The position numbers were made by a program, and so were the translations under genes. Under the pieces are notes generated by a model that searched no databases, was not told where the DNA came from, and worked only from the letters and a program-made list of their open reading frames with translations. Positions 58,480 to 64,000 of a DNA stretch of 64,000 bases are shown here, piece after piece (the first letter of the stretch is position 1; every line of letters starts with the position of its first letter). The DNA comes from Verrucomicrobiia bacterium (GTDB lineage: Bacteria > Verrucomicrobiota > Verrucomicrobiia > Verrucomicrobiales > Akkermansiaceae), in contig CANHQJ010000009.1 in the NCBI GenBank assembly GCA_947462875.1, positions 62,001-126,000 on the forward strand. Reading direction: 5' to 3'.

Positions 58480-59937
58480 TTACAGCAAGATGGACTTCAC
58501 CGCGCGGGCTTTTTCCACGCCGGTGAGCTTGGCGTCGAGGCCTTGGAATTTGTGGGTGAAGCGATCGTGATCGATGCCGAGACGGTTCAGCATGGTGGCG
58601 TGGAGGTCGAAGATGCTGACGGGGTCGCGCACGATGTTGTAGCAGAAGTCATCGGTCTCGCCCACGGTCATGCCGGGCTTGATGCCGCCACCGGCGAGGA
58701 AGATGGTGAAGCAGCGCGGGTGGTGATCGCGGCCGTAGTTGTCCTGCGTGAGCGCGCCCTGGGAGTAGATGGTGCGGCCGAATTCGCCGCCCCATACGAT
58801 GAGGGTATCTTCCAACAAACCGCGCTCCTTGAGGTCTTTGATCAGCGCGGCGGTGGGTTGATCGGTATCCTGGCATTGCCCGCGGATGGCTTTGGGGAGT
58901 TGTCCGTGCTGGTCCCAGCCCATGTGGAAGAGCTGCACAAAACGCACGTCGCGCTCGGCGAGGCGGCGGGCGAGCAGGCAGTTCGCGGCGTAGCTGCCGG
59001 GGCGCTTCACATCGGGGCCGTACATGTCGAGGATGTGCTGCGGTTCTTTGGACAAGTCGGTCAGTTCCGGCACGCTGGTTTGCATGCGGAAGGCCATTTC
59101 GTATTGGGCGATGCGCGCCTCGATCTCCGGATCGCCGACCACGCCATAGCGTTGCTGGTTGAGGGCGTTGAGGTCGTCCAGTGTGGCGCGGCGCGTGGCG
59201 GCGGACATGCCGTTCGGGTTCGAGAGATAAAGCACCGGATCACCCGAGTTGCGGAATTTCACTCCCTGGTGCTGCGCGGGCAGGAAACCGCTGCCCCAGA
59301 GCCGGTCGTAGAGCGGTTGATCATCGCGGCGACCACTGCCAAAGGAAGTCATCACCACAAAGGCCGGCAGGTCCTTGTTTTCGCTCCCCAATCCGTAGCT
59401 CAGCCACGAGCCCATGCTCGGGAAACCGGCGATCTGGCGACCGGTTTGGAAAAAGGTGATCGCCGGATCGTGATTGATCGCATCGGTGTGCATGGACTTG
59501 ATGAAGCACAATTCATCGGCGATGCCGGAGATGTGCGGCATCAGTTCGCTGATGGTGGCGCGGCTTTTACCATGCTCGGCGAACTTGAATATGCTGGGGG
59601 CTACGGGAAAATTTTTCTGCTTGGAGGTCATGCCGGTGAGGCGCTGGCCTTGTCGGATCGAATCCGGCAGATCCTTGCCGAACATTTTTGCCATCTGCGG
59701 CTTGGGGTCGAACAGATCCATTTGCGAGGGAGCGCCGGATTGGAACAGATAGATCACGCGTTTCGCCTTGATCGGCAAATGCGGGTAACCGCCGATGATG
59801 CTTGGGGCGCTGGCGGCTTGCAATAGATTCGGTGAGAGCAGCGAGTTCAGTGCCGTGAGGCCCAGCACCGATGAAGTGCTGGTCAGGAAGCTGCGGCGAT
59901 TGATCGCATCCTGGGCTTGCAGAAGAAAGGGATTCAT
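58480..59937 (-). CDS. DUF1501 sulfatase-fold protein (Tat-exported)
   Basis: 485-residue exported protein of the DUF1501 family, typical of Planctomycetes and Verrucomicrobia, with an alkaline-phosphatase/sulfatase-like fold. The N-terminus has NRRSFLTSTSSVLGLTALNSLL, a Tat motif and hydrophobic stretch. Further family marks are IYLFQSGAPSQMDLFDPKP, HTDAINHDPAITFFQTGR, FPSMGSWLSYGLGSENKDLPAFVVM, LFHMGWDQHG, IVWGGEFGRTIYSQG and GRDHHPRCFTIFLAGGGIKPG. The biochemical role is unproven; polysaccharide breakdown is suggested for the pair. It follows the DUF1553 gene by 18 nt on the minus strand and is surely co-transcribed. Confidence 0.93.
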   Translation of the reverse strand: MNPFLLQAQDAINRRSFLTSTSSVLGLTALNSLLSPNLLQAASAPSIIGGYPHLPIKAKRVIYLFQSGAPSQMDLFDPKPQMAKMFGKDLPDSIRQGQRLTGMTSKQKNFPVAPSIFKFAEHGKSRATISELMPHISGIADELCFIKSMHTDAINHDPAITFFQTGRQIAGFPSMGSWLSYGLGSENKDLPAFVVMTSFGSGRRDDQPLYDRLWGSGFLPAQHQGVKFRNSGDPVLYLSNPNGMSAATRRATLDDLNALNQQRYGVVGDPEIEARIAQYEMAFRMQTSVPELTDLSKEPQHILDMYGPDVKRPGSYAANCLLARRLAERDVRFVQLFHMGWDQHGQLPKAIRGQCQDTDQPTAALIKDLKERGLLEDTLIVWGGEFGRTIYSQGALTQDNYGRDHHPRCFTIFLAGGGIKPGMTVGETDDFCYNIVRDPVSIFDLHATMLNRLGIDHDRFTHKFQGLDAKLTGVEKARAVKSILL

Positions 59938-59955
59938 GGCGGTGAGAAATTTCTG

Positions 59956-62508
59956 TTAGTCGCGGGTGATGACCTCATCGAGATTGAGAATGACATTGGC
60001 ACAAGCGGTGTAGGCGGCGAGTTCGATGGGGTCGGTTGCTGCGACGGGGGCGTCGCCGGCATCGATCAACTTCGCGGCTTCCTGTGGCGCGGCGCGGTAG
60101 GTGGCGAGATGGTGGGCGAAGCTTTTTTGCATGATGGCTAATTCCTGGCCGGTGGGTTCGCGCAAGGTGGCGTTACTGAATCCCCAGGACAGGCGTTGCG
60201 CAGTCGTGGTTCCACCTTCCTTCATCATACGCTGTGCCAGCACCCGGGCGGCTTCGACGTAGGTGACTTCGTTCAGCAAGGAGAGAGCTTGCAGCGGAGT
60301 GTTGGTGTTGGAGCGCTTGACGGTGCAGATTTCGCGTGTGGGGGCATCAAACAAGAGCATGGTGGGAGGGGCTGATGTGCGTTTGCGGATGGTGTAGAGG
60401 GTGCGTCGGTACAAGCCGCCGTTCGGATCGTGTTTGTAGTTGCGCAAGTCGCCATAGACGCTGGTCTCATCCCAAACCCCGTTCGGCATGTAGGGACGCA
60501 CGCTGGGTCCGCCGATTTTGCGATCGAGCAGTCCGCTGATGGCCAGTGCCTGATCACGCACGGCTTCGGCCGAGAGGCGAAGGCGCGGAGCGCGCGCGAG
60601 CAATCGATTGTAGGGATCCAGTTCGAGCAGGGCGGGGGTGAGGCCCTTGACATTCGACGATTGCCGATAGGTCGCGCTCATGACCATGCGTTTCTGCATC
60701 GCCTTCATGTCCCAGCCACTTTTCATAAACTCCGTGGCGAGCCAATCGAGCAATTCCGGGTGGCTCGGTGGCTCCGATTGCATGCCGAAATTTTCGCTGC
60801 TCTTGACGATGCCGTTGCCGAAAAAGCGTTCCCACTGGCGGTTGACCCAGACGCGGGCGGTGAGGGGATTTTGCGGGGAAACGATCCATTGCGCGAGTGT
60901 CAGGCGGTTGCGCGGGGCATTGGCGGGTAGCGGTGGCAACACGGCGGGCGTGTTGGCAAAGACCTCTTCGCCCTTTTCCGTATACTGGCCGCGATGCAGG
61001 ATGTGGGCGGGGCGTGGTTTTGGCAGTTCCTCCATCACCATGGTGACGGGCGTGGCCAGATCGAGTTGCGCCAATTCTTTCTGCAAGACCGCCAGCTCCG
61101 CGGACAGTTGTTTGCCAGGGTGATCGATGTTGTCACGGAAATACTTGCTGAGCTGCTCCGCTTGTTTTTTGTCCCGTTTCTTCGGCTCGATTTCGATGAT
61201 TTTTTTGATGTTGGCGGGCGTTTGCGAGTGCACTTTGGCGTTTTTCTCCCAGTCGCTTTGGGCTTTTGCGATGGCTTTGTTCGCTTTGGCGAGCGCCGCG
61301 TTCACCTCAGCGATTTTGGTTTCCAGCTCTTTGGAGCGCTTGAGCTGTTCCGGCGTGCCGACGCGGATCACGGGATCGAAATTGCCACCGGAGCGGTTCT
61401 TCGCGCCGATCGCGACCCCCGTTTCATTGATGTTGTTGAAAAACGCGAACATCTGGTAGAATTCCTTTTGCGAAACAGGATCGTATTTGTGATCATGGCA
61501 ACGTGCGCAGCCGAGGGTGAGGCCGAGCCAGGTGGCGCCGGTGGTATCGACGCGATCGATCACGTTTTCCACGTGCCATTCCTCCGGAATCAGGCCGCCT
61601 TCGCCGTTGAGCCGGTGATTGCGATGGAATCCGGTCGCCACGATTTGCGCATTGCCCGGCTGGGGCAACAAGTCGCCGGCGAGCTGTTCGATGGTGAATT
61701 GATCAAACGGTTTGTTCTCATTGAAAGCGCGGATCACCCAGTCGCGCCAAGGCCACATCACACGCGAGCTGTCGCTCTGGAAGCCGTGGCTATCGGCGTA
61801 GCGGGCGTAATCCAGCCATGTGCTGGCCATGTGTTCGCCGTAGGCGGGCGATGCCAGCAAGCGATCGACGAGGGCCTCGTACGCCTCTTTCGAAATGGTG
61901 TAGCCCGCGCCATCGGCAGTGCGGCAGGCATTGACAAAAGCCGCCACCTCGGCAGGCGCAGGCGGCAGGCCGGTTAGGTCCAACGTGACACGCCGGATCA
62001 GCGTGTGCGGATCAGCGGGCGGGGAAAGCTGCGCCTGGGCCTGCTCGAGTTTTTCCAATACAAAGGCATCGATGGTATTGCCAAAAGCGGCCCCTTTGCT
62101 TTTCACCGCGGGGACTTCCGGCCGCTTCGGCGCGACGAAGGCCCAGTGTTCCTGATACTCCGCGCCTTCGGTGATCCAGCGTTTGAGCAATTCCTTTTGT
62201 GTGCCGCTGAGGACTTTATGGGTCTTGGGCGGGGGCATGATTTCATCCTCATCGTCGGTGAAAATCCGCTCGATCAAGTCGCTCTCCTCGGGCTTGCCCG
62301 GAACGATGGCACCCGCCTTAATGGCATCGGCGCGGATGTCCAGGCGCAGATCTTCCTCGCGGTGCTTCTCATCCGGGCCGTGGCAGTAATAGCAATTTTC
62401 CGACAGAATGGGCCGGATATCGCGGTTGAAGCTGACTTTTCCCTCGGCAGCACACAGCCGCAAGGTCGCGAGAAAAAGACAAAAGATTCCTGGAATACGC
62501 GGTCGCAT
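59956..62508 (-). CDS. Planctomycete-type cytochrome protein, PSCyt1-DUF1549-DUF1553
   Basis: 850-residue exported protein. A signal peptide (about 1-21; MRPRIPGIFCLFLATLRLCAA) precedes a PSCyt1 domain with one heme site, CYYCHGPD (about 36-43). DUF1549 (about 145-360; YEALVDRLLASPAYGEHMASTWLDYARYADSHGFQSD, LTLGCARCHDHKYDP with a second CxxCH) follows. A coiled-coil stretch (about 385-450) and DUF1553 (about 560-800; NPLTARVWVNRQWERFFGNGIVKSSENFG) complete it. Partnered with DUF1501, such pairs are abundant in marine Planctomycetes-Verrucomicrobia and may oxidise polysaccharides. ATG at 62508 is favoured by the promoter 6 nt upstream. Confidence 0.92.
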   Translation of the reverse strand: MRPRIPGIFCLFLATLRLCAAEGKVSFNRDIRPILSENCYYCHGPDEKHREEDLRLDIRADAIKAGAIVPGKPEESDLIERIFTDDEDEIMPPPKTHKVLSGTQKELLKRWITEGAEYQEHWAFVAPKRPEVPAVKSKGAAFGNTIDAFVLEKLEQAQAQLSPPADPHTLIRRVTLDLTGLPPAPAEVAAFVNACRTADGAGYTISKEAYEALVDRLLASPAYGEHMASTWLDYARYADSHGFQSDSSRVMWPWRDWVIRAFNENKPFDQFTIEQLAGDLLPQPGNAQIVATGFHRNHRLNGEGGLIPEEWHVENVIDRVDTTGATWLGLTLGCARCHDHKYDPVSQKEFYQMFAFFNNINETGVAIGAKNRSGGNFDPVIRVGTPEQLKRSKELETKIAEVNAALAKANKAIAKAQSDWEKNAKVHSQTPANIKKIIEIEPKKRDKKQAEQLSKYFRDNIDHPGKQLSAELAVLQKELAQLDLATPVTMVMEELPKPRPAHILHRGQYTEKGEEVFANTPAVLPPLPANAPRNRLTLAQWIVSPQNPLTARVWVNRQWERFFGNGIVKSSENFGMQSEPPSHPELLDWLATEFMKSGWDMKAMQKRMVMSATYRQSSNVKGLTPALLELDPYNRLLARAPRLRLSAEAVRDQALAISGLLDRKIGGPSVRPYMPNGVWDETSVYGDLRNYKHDPNGGLYRRTLYTIRKRTSAPPTMLLFDAPTREICTVKRSNTNTPLQALSLLNEVTYVEAARVLAQRMMKEGGTTTAQRLSWGFSNATLREPTGQELAIMQKSFAHHLATYRAAPQEAAKLIDAGDAPVAATDPIELAAYTACANVILNLDEVITRD

Positions 62509-62514
62509 GGTCAT

Positions 62515-62543
62515 TGATTACCACTCAATACGATCCGATGCAA
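62515..62543 (-). promoter_or_regulatory. Predicted near-leaderless promoter of the DUF1553-DUF1501 operon
   Basis: Minus strand TTGCAT (62538-62543), 17 nt, TAATCA (62515-62520), 6 nt before the ATG at 62508. It makes the earlier in-frame ATG at 62514 unlikely. Confidence 0.45.
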
Positions 62544-62637
62544 AGAAACTTTCTTTTCCGTAAGACAGTCTCCGAATTGCCTCGGATGTGTGGTTGACAA
62601 TCGGGGTGTATCGTCGAAACTCGCCGCAGCTAATCTT

Positions 62638-63570
62638 ATGGAAGAAGTCATTATCATCGGAACCGGATGCGCGGGATACACCGCAGCGATTTACACCGCA
62701 CGTGCGAACCTCAAGCCGCTGATGCTCTCGGGCACGCAGCCGGGCGGTCAGCTCACCACCACCACCGAGGTGGAAAATTTTCCCGGCCATCCGGACGGCG
62801 TCATGGGACCGGAGCTCATGATGAAAATGCAGGCGCAGGCGGAAAAATTCGGCACCCGCATCGCCTATGAAATGGTGGAAAGCGTCACGCGCCGCGACGA
62901 TGGCACTTTCGCCGTGAAAACGGGCTCAGCCACCCACGAGGCGAAAACCGTGATCGTCGCCACAGGTGCGGCACCGCGACACCTCGGCTTGCCGAACGAG
63001 CAGAGCCTGATCGGCCGCGGCTTGACTTCGTGCGCGACCTGCGACGGCGCGTTCTACCCCGATGTGCCCGTGGCTGTCATCGGTGGCGGCGACAGCGCCT
63101 GCGAGGAAGCGGGTTTCCTCACCCGTTTTGCCAGCAAGGTGTATCTGGTGCACCGCCGCGATGAATTGCGCGCTTCGAAAATCATGGCCGAGCGCGCCTT
63201 GGCCAATCCCAAGATCGAGCCGCTGTGGAATTCGGCGGTCAGCGCCTACCTCACCGATGAAAAAGGCGAAATGCGTGCGATCGCTTTGAAAAATCTCGTC
63301 GATGGCAGCGAGCGGGAAGTGGAAGTGAAATGCGTTTTTGTTGCCATCGGCCACGTGCCGAACAGCGGTTTCCTCGGCGGTCTCGTCGATCTCGATGAAA
63401 ACGGCTACATCCTGCAAACGCCCGGCCGCACCTCCACCAAAACGCCCGGTCTGTTTGCCGCAGGCGACGTGGCGGATCACTACTACCGCCAGGCGATCAC
63501 GGCGGCGGGACAAGGCTGCGCCGCTGCTCTCGAAGCAGAACGCTACCTCGCCGATCACGAGGGGCATTGA
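62638..63570 (+). CDS. trxB: Thioredoxin-disulfide reductase
   Basis: NADPH- and FAD-dependent enzyme that keeps thioredoxin reduced. The 310-residue product is of normal length. It has the FAD motif GTGCAG (about 8-13), in which the usual Pro of GSGPAG is Cys. The redox pair SCATCDGAF (Cys132 and Cys135), the NADPH motif GGGDSACEE (about 147-155) and the terminal GLFAAGDVAD are all present. ATG at 62638 is set by the standard N-terminus. TTGACA at 62594 looks like a -35 box, but a fitting -10 is not clear. It is followed by a strong two-way terminator. Confidence 0.95.
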   Translation: MEEVIIIGTGCAGYTAAIYTARANLKPLMLSGTQPGGQLTTTTEVENFPGHPDGVMGPELMMKMQAQAEKFGTRIAYEMVESVTRRDDGTFAVKTGSATHEAKTVIVATGAAPRHLGLPNEQSLIGRGLTSCATCDGAFYPDVPVAVIGGGDSACEEAGFLTRFASKVYLVHRRDELRASKIMAERALANPKIEPLWNSAVSAYLTDEKGEMRAIALKNLVDGSEREVEVKCVFVAIGHVPNSGFLGGLVDLDENGYILQTPGRTSTKTPGLFAAGDVADHYYRQAITAAGQGCAAALEAERYLADHEGH

Positions 63571-63584
63571 GCCGATCGAATCGA

Positions 63585-63622
63585 CAAAAAAACGCGACAT
63601 CAGTGATGATGTCGCGTTTTTT
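63585..63622. terminator. Bidirectional terminator between trxB and the PPC-like gene
   Basis: ACGCGACATC (63592-63601), a 6-nt loop, and GATGTCGCGT (63608-63617) form a perfect stem, with A-run before and T-run after. It serves the convergent genes on both strands. Confidence 0.9.
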
Positions 63623-63639
63623 GTTAGGATCGAAACGGA

Positions 63640-64000
63640 TCAGCGTCCGCGGTAGGCGTATTGCAGAACGTAGTGAGCGCCATTGTAGGTGCTGTTGAAC
63701 ATGGTCACCTTGAGGTAGTAGGTGCCTGTCCAGCGCGGGGTGATGCGCACGACCGCGAGCGAACTGCGATCGCTGTCCGATCCGATGAAATTGCCATTCT
63801 CATCATAGACCGCAAGGTCCACGTCATAGGCGTCCTCGCAACCGCTGGCGGCGAGGCAGTAGCTGTTACCGGCATACAGGGTGGTGGCGATCACGACAGA
63901 ACCACCGCGGCGCAGCAGGCCTTGGGAAAAGCTATCGCGGCATTCCCAGCCTTGATTGCGCAGTCCGACAAAGAGTGCCGCCGCCGTGTAGCGTGCGCCG
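63640..64000 (-). CDS. C-terminal part of an exported protein with a PPC-like domain (runs off the right edge)
   Basis: 120 codons are open from the window edge to the stop at 63640; the start and any upstream domain are outside. The visible part reads GARYTAAALFVGLRNQGWECRDSFSQGLLRRGGSVVIATTLYAGNSYCLAASGCEDAYDVDLAVYDENGNFIGSDSDRSSLAVVRITPRWTGTYYLKVTMFNSTYNGAHYVLQYAYRGR in three parts. The first is a strand-rich lead (64000 to about 63900). Then comes the pattern of bacterial pre-peptidase C-terminal domains: 'D-V-D-L-A-V-Y-D-E-N-G', D-S-D-R-S and the late 'G-T-Y-Y-L-K-V'. Such domains end secreted enzymes in many bacteria. Which enzyme it belongs to is not visible. A terminator follows. Confidence 0.7.
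   Translation of the reverse strand, partial: GARYTAAALFVGLRNQGWECRDSFSQGLLRRGGSVVIATTLYAGNSYCLAASGCEDAYDVDLAVYDENGNFIGSDSDRSSLAVVRITPRWTGTYYLKVTMFNSTYNGAHYVLQYAYRGR

Noticed and set aside
58474-59826. 450-codon open frame on the plus strand opposite the DUF1501 gene
   Set aside because: Its sequence is the mirror of a well-conserved gene, is rich in Gly, Ala and His as antisense frames of GC-rich genes are, and matches no family.
62594-62599. TTGACA as the -35 box of trxB
   Set aside because: No acceptable -10 occurs 16-18 nt downstream; the TAATCT near the ATG is too far away.
1-64000. CRISPR arrays, tRNA or rRNA genes, riboswitches, integrases or transposases
   Set aside because: Looked for on both strands in all gaps; no repeat-spacer array, cloverleaf, rRNA segment, known riboswitch core or recombinase catalytic motif was recognised.

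Overview
The window is a GC-rich chromosomal segment from a Gram-negative bacterium of the Verrucomicrobia, probably Verrucomicrobiaceae-like. Four things point there: a DUF1501 protein paired with a PSCyt1/DUF1549/DUF1553 giant cytochrome protein (58.5-62.5 kb), an SHD1-domain membrane protein, an autotransporter-associated strand-repeat protein running off the left edge, and a SpoIIM-DUF4129-DUF4350-MoxR-DUF58 cluster. LpxB shows that lipid A, and so an outer membrane, is made. No rRNA, tRNA, CRISPR array, transposase or prophage is visible. Genes are dense and mostly housekeeping, with small accessory patches.

Layout. 0-9 kb: a secreted repeat protein, a CPA2 cation/proton antiporter, a flavin-dependent halogenase, an esterase gene broken by one in-frame TAG, tcdA, a NUDIX hydrolase, a RadC protein and lipA. 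9-17.6 kb: an SHD1 membrane protein, pyrimidine-nucleoside phosphorylase, a thioredoxin-fold protein, a YugP-type membrane zinc protease, a cystathionine gamma-synthase-like enzyme, two tandem small paralogues resembling integrase arm-binding domains, and pgpH-ybeY. 17.7-19.3 kb: rpsM-rpsK-rpsD without rpoA. 19.3-23.5 kb: two coupled genes for membrane-anchored helical proteins, bracketed by two copies of a 70-nt palindromic repeat, then a VapBC-like pair. 23.6-30.4 kb: a transglutaminase, aroA-cmk-plsC, a frameshifted secreted protein, trmB and a nucleotidyltransferase pair. 30.5-36 kb: accB-accC, bioD, cdaA with a short membrane partner, and htpG. 36.2-42.9 kb: an unknown membrane protein and the translationally coupled SpoIIM-DUF4129-DUF4350-MoxR-DUF58 operon. 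43-55 kb: bactofilin, a TPR protein, lpxB, a His-rich lipoprotein, a RibD-like reductase, argH, a beta-helix protein, a TRIC-type channel, a DUF5722 protein and yidC-yidD-rnpA-rpmH. 55.4-58.1 kb: a Tat-exported phosphoesterase and an accessory patch of small unknown genes. 58.5-64 kb: the DUF1501/DUF1553 pair, trxB, and the C-terminus of a PPC-like secreted protein.

How the genes fit together. Synthesis (CdaA) and probable breakdown (PgpH-type HD protein) of cyclic di-AMP are both encoded. AccB, AccC, BioD, PlsC and LipA cover steps in acyl-lipid, biotin and lipoate metabolism. rpmH-rnpA-yidD-yidC is the classical ribosome/RNase P/membrane-insertion cluster, but no dnaA or obvious oriC is attached.

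A striking regulatory pattern is that many starts have a TTGC-type -35 and a TA-starting -10, 16-18 nt apart, with the -10 only 6-9 nt before the start codon. This implies leaderless or near-leaderless mRNAs and helps choose several starts. The most unusual single gene is the broken esterase: its second hydrolase domain appears circularly permuted and nested inside the first. I found no clearly new multi-gene system. The best candidates for undescribed biology are the permuted esterase, the repeat-flanked two-gene unit, the tandem small integrase-arm-like proteins, and the short CdaA partner.
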